Shown one piece after another: positions 1-6,205 of a DNA stretch of 33,447 nt. Source of the DNA: Clostridia bacterium. Its GTDB lineage: Bacteria > Bacillota > Clostridia > Christensenellales > Aristaeellaceae. Location of the stretch: contig JAFWEY010000011.1 of the NCBI GenBank assembly GCA_017512675.1, positions 1 through 33,447 on the forward strand, written 5' to 3'. The number at the start of each line of letters is the position of its first letter. Within the stretch, counting starts at the first letter, position 1. Made by a program: the position numbers and the translations under genes. The notes below the pieces were generated by a model. That model made no database searches. It saw nothing but the letters and a program-made list of their open reading frames with translations, and was not told the origin of the DNA.

Positions 1-23
1 AGTGAAATAACGACTTTCTTCAT
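1..23 (-). CDS. Start of an unidentified gene leaving the window on the left
   Basis: On the minus strand an ATG at base 23 opens a frame reading MKKVVIS before the window ends. A purine-rich AAGGAAGG lies about 8 bases upstream, a good ribosome binding site. The MKK start suits either a signal peptide or an ordinary cytosolic protein. Seven codons are too few to name a product. The call rests only on start, binding site and strand, the strand being shared with the next genes. Confidence 0.4.
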
Positions 24-39
24 TTCCCGTTCCTTCCTT

Positions 40-77
40 TCAGGAGAAAAGTGCCGATTCAGGAGAAAAGTGCCGAT
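40..77. repeat. Perfect 19-bp tandem duplication
   Basis: The unit tcaggagaaaagtgccgat occurs twice back to back (40-58 and 59-77) without a mismatch. It lies 17 to 54 bases upstream of the probable leftward start at base 23, so it may fall in that gene's leader or promoter. It could equally be a recent slippage duplication. The rest of 78-439 shows no convincing gene in any frame. Confidence 0.85.
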
Positions 78-344
78 GATGTCTGCCGGACAGCCGATGA
101 TTCGCCGGCGGCGGGGGCCGCGCCCGTTTCCTTCCGGCCGGCGGGCCCCGGGATTCCGGCGCGCGGCGGCGCCTTTCGGGACTGCCGCCGGTCTTTGTTC
201 TTTTGACGGACAGCCGCGCGTTCGGTTCCGTCCGCGGCAGGAATCTTCCCGGTATTTTCTGATGGCGCATCCGGGCGATCCGCATCCCGCGGTTCGGCGT
301 TCGCGGGTGCCTGAATACGGGATGAAAACGCTCCGCAGCGCAAA

Positions 345-375
345 CAGCCCTGACGCCGAAAACGGCTCAGGGCTG
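345..375 (-). terminator. Probable terminator of the zinc-ribbon XRE regulator gene
   Basis: A 9-bp stem (345-353 with 367-375) continues, after one bulged C, into a 4-bp GCCG/CGGC stem closed by an AAAA loop. It begins 65 bases beyond the stop codon of the minus-strand regulator. Only a short TTTG follows on the minus strand, so termination efficiency is uncertain. Confidence 0.5.
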
Positions 376-439
376 TGGGTTCCGAGGTCTGCCTGAGATG
401 CGGTGGCCCGGATTCGGACGAAGAAAGCGCCGCGCGCAT

Positions 440-883
440 TCACTGCCAGTGCTTCAGCCGGGCCAGAAGGCCGTCATAGGTGCTCCGAAGCTCGGCTTCC
501 GTCGCATGATTTGGATTTGGCATGTGGGCGACGAGAAAATCGATCAAATCGGCTTTCGAACGGTAGGCGAATTTGCCGTCGGCATAGCACCACCTGCAGT
601 AGTCCTCGTTGAAGCTTCCGTCCGGCTCGCGGCTGATCAGATCGTCTTCGCTGAGCGGCATTCCGCAGCACTGGCAGAACAGCGTGCGGGGAGAGCCGAG
701 CAGCGTATTGATGGAAACGCCGAATTCCCTCGACAGGATCTGCAGAGTGTCGGTGTTCGGCTGCGTTTCGCCGGTCTCCCAGCGGCTGACGGCCTGTCTG
801 GTGACCAATGCCCGTTCCGCCATCTGTTCCTGGGTCAGGTGGTGTTTTTCGCGCAGACTCTTAAGGACATCGCGTATTTCCAT
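440..883 (-). CDS. XRE-family regulator with C-terminal zinc-ribbon domain
   Basis: A 147-residue cytoplasmic DNA-binding protein. Residues 1-62 are a Cro/C1-type helix-turn-helix with the typical stretch LTQEQMAERALVTRQAVSRW. From residue 70 a putative zinc ribbon follows: C70, C72/C73 and GMPL, then C96 and C99 in YCRWCYADG, a pattern typical of the Zn_ribbon_2 (PF12674) family. The ATG at 883 is chosen because GGGAGGGG lies about 7 bases upstream; an in-frame ATG at 898 falls inside that site. Transcription probably starts from the promoter at 914-942. The role is likely repressor or sensor, perhaps autoregulatory, because a large inverted repeat overlaps its own -35 box. The target and signal are unknown. 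Confidence 0.85.
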   Translation of the reverse strand: MEIRDVLKSLREKHHLTQEQMAERALVTRQAVSRWETGETQPNTDTLQILSREFGVSINTLLGSPRTLFCQCCGMPLSEDDLISREPDGSFNEDYCRWCYADGKFAYRSKADLIDFLVAHMPNPNHATEAELRSTYDGLLARLKHWQ

Positions 884-913
884 GGAAACCCCTCCCATCC
901 GGTTGATGGGTCA

Positions 914-942
914 ATTATAAGGGTTTTCCGTGCGGCAGGCAA
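914..942 (-). promoter_or_regulatory. Promoter of the zinc-ribbon XRE regulator
   Basis: On the minus strand a TTGCCT -35 box (937-942) and a perfect TATAAT -10 box (914-919) are separated by 17 bases. Transcription would begin near 907, giving a leader of about 24 bases that contains the GGGAGGGG ribosome binding site. Confidence 0.7.
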
Positions 943-972
943 GCAACCCTCTGTTGCTTTACTGCCTGCCGC
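932..972. other. Large inverted repeat overlapping the -35 box
   Basis: The arms 932-940 and 964-972 (9 bp, GCGGCAGGC and its complement) enclose a second 7-bp stem (941-947 with 953-959) around a 5-base loop, with a 4-base bulge at 960-963. It is downstream of the neighbouring desulfoferrodoxin-like regulator gene and covers the -35 region of the next promoter. It could be a terminator, but no T run follows on the minus strand, or an operator for one of the two XRE proteins. I favour a mixed or operator role. Confidence 0.6.
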
Positions 973-1042
973 GCTTTGCCTTCGATGCCGCACGCCGTCG
1001 CCTCCGCTCCCGCGGACGCTGCCCCGGCGCCCGGATGCGGCA

Positions 1043-1624
1043 TCACAGCCTGATTCGGAACAACCCGTGCCGGTTGCAGTATGCGTACAGGAATTTGACG
1101 CGCCGGATGCTGAACCGCGCTTCGGCGTTTCCCTCGGGATACAGTTTTTCCAGTTGGATCCGCTGATCCGACACTGCCGCGAGAAATGAAATATAATGCT
1201 CCCTGGTCATCGGATGATCGACCGTTACGTAGTATTCATCCTCCGAGACTTCCGCATGAATTCCGTGGCTTTCCGATTCCTCCGGTTCGAGCACCGGCAG
1301 CGTGATGCCGCAGCAGCTGACCAGAGCTTCGCCGACGGAGTGAATCACATTTCCGCAGACAGGGCATACGTAGAATTTTCCCTTCAGCATGTTGGATGAG
1401 CGGTTCCGGTTCTGAATGTCCTCGCCGTTCAGCAGTTCGATTACCGAAATGCCGAGCGCGCCGGCCAGCGGTTCAAGCAGGCTGATGTCGGGAAACCCCT
1501 GGCCGGTTTCCCATTTGCTCACCGCCTTGTCGCTGACATGGATTTCTGCCGCCAGGGCCTGCTGGGTCATACGCTTGTTCTCCCGCAGCCGGCGGATCAC
1601 GGCGCCGGTTACATATCTGTCCAT
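1043..1624 (-). CDS. XRE-family regulator fused to a desulfoferrodoxin-like iron domain
   Basis: A 193-residue protein. Residues 5-66 are an XRE helix-turn-helix (MTQQALAAEIHVSDKAVSKW). A desulfoferrodoxin-like part follows. The rubredoxin-like center I has C87, C90, C104 and C105 (YVCPVCG ... SCCG). The superoxide-reductase center II has candidate ligands H123, H137 (DHPM), H143 (REHYI), C183 and H186 (YCNRHGLF). In superoxide reductases the first histidine lies in an EKHVP motif whose lysine helps catalysis; here the stretch reads SHGIHAEV, so the ligand is kept and the Glu-Lys pair is gone. An iron- or redox-sensing regulator is therefore more likely than an active enzyme. ATG 1624 is preferred because AAGGAGG lies about 7 bases upstream. 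It sits next to another metal-domain XRE gene. Confidence 0.85.
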   Translation of the reverse strand: MDRYVTGAVIRRLRENKRMTQQALAAEIHVSDKAVSKWETGQGFPDISLLEPLAGALGISVIELLNGEDIQNRNRSSNMLKGKFYVCPVCGNVIHSVGEALVSCCGITLPVLEPEESESHGIHAEVSEDEYYVTVDHPMTREHYISFLAAVSDQRIQLEKLYPEGNAEARFSIRRVKFLYAYCNRHGLFRIRL

Positions 1625-1755
1625 CGCATTCGCCTCCTTACGGCGGGAGTTTATCATACAAGCGGCGAAAAAGCTACCTGCGCATCGTGGAGTCAGGCCG
1701 CGAAGATCCTGCGCCGGAGAGAAGCGGGTCTCCCTGCGGCCTCCGGGGCGTGAAG

Positions 1756-1787
1756 GGAGCCGGCGCGCCCAAAGGCACGCCGGCTCC
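1756..1787 (-). terminator. Terminator-like hairpin after the GNAT gene
   Basis: A perfect 10-bp GC-rich stem (1756-1765 with 1778-1787) with a 12-base loop lies about 67 bases past the stop of the minus-strand acetyltransferase. No clear T run follows, so it may be a weak terminator or an mRNA 3'-end stabiliser. Confidence 0.5.
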
Positions 1788-1853
1788 GCAGGCCCGGTCA
1801 TCCGCCGGCATGGTTCCGGCCCGGTCATACGCAATTCGGAATGGAAAGCAGTA

Positions 1854-2480
1854 TCAGAACAGCTGCCCGGGCAGCTTCAGCTTCTCCTTATGCGGAAACG
1901 CTCTGTCGAATTCCTCGACCTTCGCGTCGTCCACATAGTAGCCCTGCGGCGTCTGATAAACGCCGGAAATGCCGTCCAGATACCCTTCCGCCAGTTCCCT
2001 GCACAGAAAGAACGAGGAATCGGCGCCTTCCGGCAAATCGTGATAGCGGATGCCGAACCGGCTGGCGTAATCGAAACAGCTCTTCCCATAGAATCCGATA
2101 TTGCCTTCGAACAGCACCGCGCCGAAGCCCATCGCTGAGGCTTTTTCCAGAGAGTAATCCAGCAGCCTTTTGCCGTAGCCTTTGCGCTTCATGTCCGGGG
2201 CGATTGAGATCGGCCCCATGGTGAGAACGGGAATCTCTTCCCCGCTGTCGCCGATGATCGCCGTCCGCATGAACATATTCTGTCCGATCAGACGGCCATC
2301 CTTCTCCATCACGAAATCCAGTTCCTTCACAAAGGCCGGATCATCCCTGAGCACGTGGATCACATAATGCTCGCTGCAGCCAGGGCGATAAACGTTCCAG
2401 AATGACTCGCGGATCAGTGTTTCCACGCACCGGTAATCCTCCGGCCTTTCCCGACGAATGATGCAGTCATTTGTATTCAT
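1854..2480 (-). CDS. GNAT-family N-acetyltransferase
   Basis: A 208-residue soluble protein. Its first 150 residues fit the GNAT fold. Motif A, where acetyl-CoA pyrophosphate binds, is visible in PISIAPDMKRKGYGKRLLDY (R/Q-x-x-G-x-G form, RKGYGK). The region ending GNIGFYGKSCFDYA resembles the late motif of YhbS-like GNAT proteins. It probably moves an acetyl group from acetyl-CoA to a small molecule or protein amine; the substrate cannot be read from sequence. The ATG at 2480 is supported by AGGAGG 7 bases upstream. It is co-oriented with the DUF1848 gene but separated by 252 bases, so it may have its own promoter. Confidence 0.85.
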   Translation of the reverse strand: MNTNDCIIRRERPEDYRCVETLIRESFWNVYRPGCSEHYVIHVLRDDPAFVKELDFVMEKDGRLIGQNMFMRTAIIGDSGEEIPVLTMGPISIAPDMKRKGYGKRLLDYSLEKASAMGFGAVLFEGNIGFYGKSCFDYASRFGIRYHDLPEGADSSFFLCRELAEGYLDGISGVYQTPQGYYVDDAKVEEFDRAFPHKEKLKLPGQLF

Positions 2481-2507
2481 TGTTTTTCCTCCTGAATATT
2501 GTTGACG

Positions 2508-2645
2508 TCAATTGCTTTTCAGCGGGAGGTTTGGAAATTGGACAAACCTCCCGGTTATGCCGCAATCTCCGTTGTCCTTGTGGATTTCTTCAAACAGCAC
2601 TTCTCCTTTTCTGTAATTACGATAACGGGATTCTCCCGATATCAT
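2508..2645 (-). CDS. Doubtful 45-residue open frame
   Basis: An ATG at 2645 opens a 45-codon frame on the minus strand, ending at TGA 2508, between the DUF1848 and GNAT genes. The product is polar and protein-like (for example RKGEVLFEEIHKDNGDCG) but has no clear ribosome binding site, and I recognise no family. The frame continues upstream in phase to the DUF1848 stop codon, so it could also be a decayed extension or chance. Low confidence. Confidence 0.15.
   Translation of the reverse strand: MISGESRYRNYRKGEVLFEEIHKDNGDCGITGRFVQFPNLPLKSN
2523..2553. other. 11-bp hairpin upstream of the GNAT gene
   Basis: A perfect 11-bp stem (2523-2533 with 2543-2553) with a 9-base loop lies 43 bases upstream of the GNAT start. 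No T run follows on the minus strand, so it is not a clear terminator of the DUF1848 transcript. It could be a leader structure or processing site. The palindrome TTGACGTCAA (2502-2511) lies beside it. Confidence 0.5.
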
Positions 2646-2732
2646 CCTGATGGCGCCGGAAGAACCGGATCGCGCGGCGCAGCGGATGCAGGCCGCGGAA
2701 GGCAGGCGCCCTGTTCCGCAGGCTGTCCCCCG

Positions 2733-3659
2733 TCACAGCATCGACAGCTGCGGATTCTTCCAGCTTGTCTGCACCGCGTCGCGCACCTGGTCCCCCGGCA
2801 GCAAATGCCCGATCAGCAGCGGAGACCCGGGGTCGTGCGCCTCCATATTCCGCCGCACGGCTTCCGCGTCGTAATTCGCGTAGCAGTAGCGGCAAAGGTG
2901 ACCGCAGGAGTTATAGGCCCCGATATCCGCGCCGAGATAGCAGACGCATTCCTTGCGGGCACGAGATCTGGCCGGAATCTTCAGCGAGGTGCGGAAGGCC
3001 TGTTCGTATATGCCCGCCGTCATGCATCCGCTCGTGTCCGCGCCGAACGGGGCCAATTCGTCCCCCTCGGCGCAAGGGCGGATCGTCATGCCGTACCGCC
3101 GGCCGATTTCGATGAAGGCCTTTCCCAACGTCAGGCGGTCCGCAGCGGATACGGCCCGCACTTCCGGGAAATTTCGCCTGGTTTTTCGGTACAGATCGAT
3201 GAAGCTGATGACCGCGATCCGCGTATAGCCGGAAAGCGCGTTTGCCATGTACTCGAAGGCCTTGAGATGCCGCTCCACCGGATAGGCATCGCTGACGAAG
3301 ATCGGATCGTACCGCCATCCGACGCTGTCAATCCCCGCGATGTCGGAAAGGCGCCGGAAGCTGTCCAGCACCTCCGTCTTGCGCGGCACCCGGGGCTCGA
3401 TCTCCCGGCCGTAGGGCGTAATGGTCACGTACCAGAACTGCCCGTAGGGTTTGAGCAGGTCCATGTGCGGAAGCATCGGTGCCGGATTCTTGGTACAGAA
3501 GCCGATTCCGTCCACCGTGTCCGGACTCAGCCGGTAACGGATGACGGATCCCGGGTTATACGGATTTCGCACCAGCACATAGCCCGCTTTCAGCCGGTTC
3601 ACAAACCACTTCGAATAGAAGGCGGGAATGTCGGTGCGCTGGCCGGTGTTGATGATCAT
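2733..3659 (-). CDS. DUF1848 family protein
   Basis: A 308-residue protein. The N-terminus MIINTGQRTDIPAFYSKWF is the family signature and fixes the start at ATG 3659, with GGGGAG about 9 bases upstream; a longer in-frame reading to 3743 is not supported. Other family stretches include YVTITPYG and the C-terminal cysteine cluster ECVCYLG ... YNSCGHLCRYCYANY. The last part resembles the CxxC pattern of iron-sulfur or radical-SAM-like proteins. Members are common in Clostridia; their biochemical role is not established to my knowledge. The end (NPQLSML) resembles normal family termini, so the protein looks complete. No partner gene is adjacent that would suggest a function. Confidence 0.85.
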   Translation of the reverse strand: MIINTGQRTDIPAFYSKWFVNRLKAGYVLVRNPYNPGSVIRYRLSPDTVDGIGFCTKNPAPMLPHMDLLKPYGQFWYVTITPYGREIEPRVPRKTEVLDSFRRLSDIAGIDSVGWRYDPIFVSDAYPVERHLKAFEYMANALSGYTRIAVISFIDLYRKTRRNFPEVRAVSAADRLTLGKAFIEIGRRYGMTIRPCAEGDELAPFGADTSGCMTAGIYEQAFRTSLKIPARSRARKECVCYLGADIGAYNSCGHLCRYCYANYDAEAVRRNMEAHDPGSPLLIGHLLPGDQVRDAVQTSWKNPQLSML

Positions 3660-3769
3660 GTCGAACGCTCCCCGGACGCAGTCCTGTACGAATCGAGCAG
3701 GGACGGAAGGCGGCTCCAATATGCCTGCTGCCGTGCGGCGCACTCCTGCCGCATCCCGCTGGCAATTCC

Positions 3770-3775
3770 ATTATA
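3770..3775 (-). promoter_or_regulatory. Possible -10 box for the DUF1848 gene
   Basis: A perfect TATAAT lies on the minus strand about 110 bases upstream of the DUF1848 start. The matching -35 region (TGGCAG at 17 bases) is poor. The remaining space 3660-3950, between this gene and the kinase, shows no other convincing element or gene. Confidence 0.35.
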
Positions 3776-3950
3776 CCCGCCAACCGTTCCGCCTGCCAGC
3801 GCGTGCCGATGAATTGTCGGGTTATATTTCAAGGATTGAAAGCGTTTTGGCGCAATGCCGACCGGGAAGCCGCGCAGAAGCGGTTTGGACGGAAAGAAAT
3901 GAAAGCGCCCGTGCAGGGGAAAACTGCCGGCCCGGTTCGGGAAAACAGGA

Positions 3951-5303
3951 TCAGACCGCTTTGCCCTTCGGCAGTTCCACGGTGAAGACGCTGCCTTTTC
4001 CCGGATCGCTGTCCACGGATACGGAGCCGCCGTGCGCGGCGACGATGCAATGCACGATCGACAGGCCGAGGCCAAAGCCCGCCAGCTGGTTTCCGGACTT
4101 GTTCACCTGGTAAAAGCGCTGCCAGATTTTTGCCTGATCCTCTTTGCTGATTCCGATTCCGTCGTCGCGGAAGCTCATGGCTGCCGAATCCGGCGCTGAG
4201 GAAAGGGAAATCCATAGGTTCCCGCCGTCTTTTCCGTAGCGCACCGCGTTTTCCAGCAGGTTGCTGATCACGCGCATGATCAGCAGCTCGTCACAGAAAA
4301 CGCACACGTCTTTTTCGATCTCCAGGTGGATCGCAATGCCGCGGCTGCGGGCCTTTTTCTCCATTTCCAGCGCGATCTGTTCGAGCAGAACGGACAGATC
4401 CACCCGTTCCATGTTCAGCGGCAGCTTTTCATAATCCATCCGGGACAAAAGAAGCAGCTGGGAGAGCATCCGCCCGGTTTTCACGCTTCGGGCATGAATG
4501 ATTTTCAGCGCGTTTTCCTTTTCCTCCGGCGTTCTGCCCGGCTGCAGCGCGTATTCGCTCTGGGCGGAAATCACGCTGAGCGGCGTTTTCAATTCATGTG
4601 AGGCATCCGAAATGAACGCTTTCTCGTTCTCCATCGATTTCCTGAGCCGCAGCAACATTCGGTCCAGCGCGTCCGCCAGCCGGGCGACCTCTTCGCTCTG
4701 TTCATCCGTGCGGAAATGCTGCCGAAGGTCGGCGGTGGCAGCGATGTTCGAAGATGCCTGTATGATATCATCCAGCGGCCGGAAGGCCCGCTTTGTCAGA
4801 AGCAGCCCGCCGAAGATCGAAATGAACAGCAGCACCGGAATCGCGAACAGCAGAAAGGTCGTGATGGTGCGAAGGTAGCGCTCGGTCACCGAGGAGGAGA
4901 TGTAGCTCCGCAGCCATATGCGAGTGCCGTCCTGCAGCACGACGGGCTTGTCCAACAGATACCAGAAATCGTCGTCCGTCGCGTTCCTGATGCGAAGCGT
5001 GTTTTCGCGGGGATTGATTTTGAAGTCCCGCCTGCCGACCAGAAGCTCGCCGCCGTCCGAAAGCACGGTCACCTGCACGCCGGAATCCAGGCGCTGTTCG
5101 ATGCTTTTCGCATCCTCCATCGTGGAGATTTCTTCCGCGCTTCGGTTCAGCGAATCCCGCAGCTGTTCCTCGTAATAATCGTGGGAGGAGATATCCTGGC
5201 TCAGCATCAGCGCGCCGACCAGAAACAATACGGTCAGCACGATAAACGCGGTGTACCAGAGCGTGATGCGGGATTTGACAGAGGCATTTCTGAAGATGCG
5301 CAT
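3951..5303 (-). CDS. Membrane sensor histidine kinase
   Basis: A 450-residue kinase. Transmembrane helix 1 is about residues 15-35; an extracytoplasmic sensing part of some 110 residues follows; helix 2 is about 148-170. A HAMP linker (about 171-225) leads to the phosphorylated histidine H236 in SDASHELKTPLS. The ATP-binding domain shows the N box NLLENAVRYG, the G1 box DDGIGIS and the G2 box GFGLGLSI. The start at ATG 5303 is chosen because AAGGAG lies 7 bases before it, inside the end of the response-regulator gene whose stop is 4 bases away. The pair is translated together. The signal is unknown; the divergent acylation operon suggests cell-surface stress or charge. In size and layout it resembles CiaH-type kinases. 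Confidence 0.93.
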   Translation of the reverse strand: MRIFRNASVKSRITLWYTAFIVLTVLFLVGALMLSQDISSHDYYEEQLRDSLNRSAEEISTMEDAKSIEQRLDSGVQVTVLSDGGELLVGRRDFKINPRENTLRIRNATDDDFWYLLDKPVVLQDGTRIWLRSYISSSVTERYLRTITTFLLFAIPVLLFISIFGGLLLTKRAFRPLDDIIQASSNIAATADLRQHFRTDEQSEEVARLADALDRMLLRLRKSMENEKAFISDASHELKTPLSVISAQSEYALQPGRTPEEKENALKIIHARSVKTGRMLSQLLLLSRMDYEKLPLNMERVDLSVLLEQIALEMEKKARSRGIAIHLEIEKDVCVFCDELLIMRVISNLLENAVRYGKDGGNLWISLSSAPDSAAMSFRDDGIGISKEDQAKIWQRFYQVNKSGNQLAGFGLGLSIVHCIVAAHGGSVSVDSDPGKGSVFTVELPKGKAV

Positions 5304-5307
5304 CCCG

Positions 5308-5976
5308 TCACTCCTTGATGGTATACCCAACGGAACGGATCGTGTGAATCAGCTTGTGATCGTATCCCGCGTCGATTTTGCGGCGCAGTCCGCTGATATA
5401 CACCTCGACGATGTTGGAGTTGCCGATGTAGTCATAATTCCAAATGTAATGCTCGATTTGCTCGCGGGTGATGACGATGCCCGCGTTGCGCATCATGTAC
5501 TCGAGGATCGAAAACTCCCGCAGGCTCAGGGGAATCTCCTTGCCGCCCCGGTGAACGGTTCTGTGCTTGATGTCCAGGGAAAGGTCGGCGATCTGATAGA
5601 CGTTGTCCTTGCTTTCCGTCAGCCGCCGGGACAGCGCGCGAACCCGGGCGCAGAGCTCGTCCAGAGAAAACGGCTTGGTCATGTAATCGTCGGCGCCGGA
5701 ATCAAGACCGGTGATGCGGTCCTCGATGGAATCCTTCGCCGTCAGCAGAAGCGTCGCCACGTTGATGCCCTGCCGCCGCATCCAGCGGACGATTTCGAGC
5801 CCGCTGTCCGGGGGCAGCATGATATCCATGACGATCACGTCGTAGCAGTTCTTTTCGATCATGGATCGGGCAGTTGTTCCGTCAGAACAGGAATCGACGC
5901 TGAATCCGTTGGACGATAAATGCAGGGTCAGGATGCTGTTCATATCGCGATCATCTTCCACAACCAGTATGCGCAT
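5308..5976 (-). CDS. OmpR/PhoB-family response regulator
   Basis: A 222-residue regulator. The receiver domain (1-115) has acidic residues E7, D8 and D9, the phosphorylated D51 in VIVMDIMLP, and the conserved lysine in DYMTKPF. The C-terminal winged helix (about 125-222) shows LSLREFSILEYMMRNAG and the recognition-helix region NIVEVYISGLRRKI, with the end HTIRSVGYTI. ATG 5976 has GGGAGG 8 bases upstream. It leads the two-component operon. Its promoter carries a direct-repeat box that is duplicated in front of the divergent acylation operon, so I infer autoregulation and control of that operon. Confidence 0.94.
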   Translation of the reverse strand: MRILVVEDDRDMNSILTLHLSSNGFSVDSCSDGTTARSMIEKNCYDVIVMDIMLPPDSGLEIVRWMRRQGINVATLLLTAKDSIEDRITGLDSGADDYMTKPFSLDELCARVRALSRRLTESKDNVYQIADLSLDIKHRTVHRGGKEIPLSLREFSILEYMMRNAGIVITREQIEHYIWNYDYIGNSNIVEVYISGLRRKIDAGYDHKLIHTIRSVGYTIKE

Positions 5977-6013
5977 CCTGCTTTCCTCCCTTTTGTCTAT
6001 TCAATCCCAACAT

Positions 6014-6045
6014 ATTATAGTGCGAAAAGCTTAAGGAATCCTGAA
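6014..6045 (-). promoter_or_regulatory. Leftward promoter and operator of the two-component operon
   Basis: Read on the minus strand, TTCAG (6045-6041), six bases, TTAAG (6034-6030), ten bases and a perfect TATAAT (6019-6014) follow one another. No good -35 box exists, which fits activation by a regulator bound where sigma would contact DNA. As hexamers this is ATTCAG-N5-CTTAAG, close to the direct repeats known for CiaR (TTTAAG-N5-TTTAAG) and PmrA. The binding protein is inferred. Confidence 0.7.
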
Positions 6046-6114
6046 TTAATCGTATCAAAATTGAGAACCAAACGTAACATCTGAGAGCGTTAATTTACAT
6101 GACCCGGTGCTGCC

Positions 6115-6146
6115 TTCAGCTTTCTTTAAGTTGCAAACGCTATAAT
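6115..6146 (+). promoter_or_regulatory. Rightward promoter and operator of the acylation operon
   Basis: TTCAG (6115-6119), six bases, TTAAG (6126-6130), ten bases and TATAAT (6141-6146) repeat the arrangement of the leftward promoter exactly. The -35 position is otherwise poor. As hexamers it reads CTTCAG-N5-TTTAAG. Transcription would begin near 6153, giving a leader of about 53 bases before the first gene. Confidence 0.7.
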
Positions 6147-6205
6147 ACTTATGGGCAGGTATCTGAATTGTCTGACGAGAGGGGTGCAAAGCTTCGCGCG
6201 GGCCT

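Noticed and set aside
1625..1834. N-terminal extension of the desulfoferrodoxin-like regulator to an ATG at 1834
   Set aside because: The extra 70 residues are low-quality Arg/Pro-rich text crossing a hairpin, and AAGGAGG precedes ATG 1624.
2499..3812. A 437-codon open frame on the plus strand
   Set aside because: It is antisense to the DUF1848 gene, whose family signature is plain on the minus strand.
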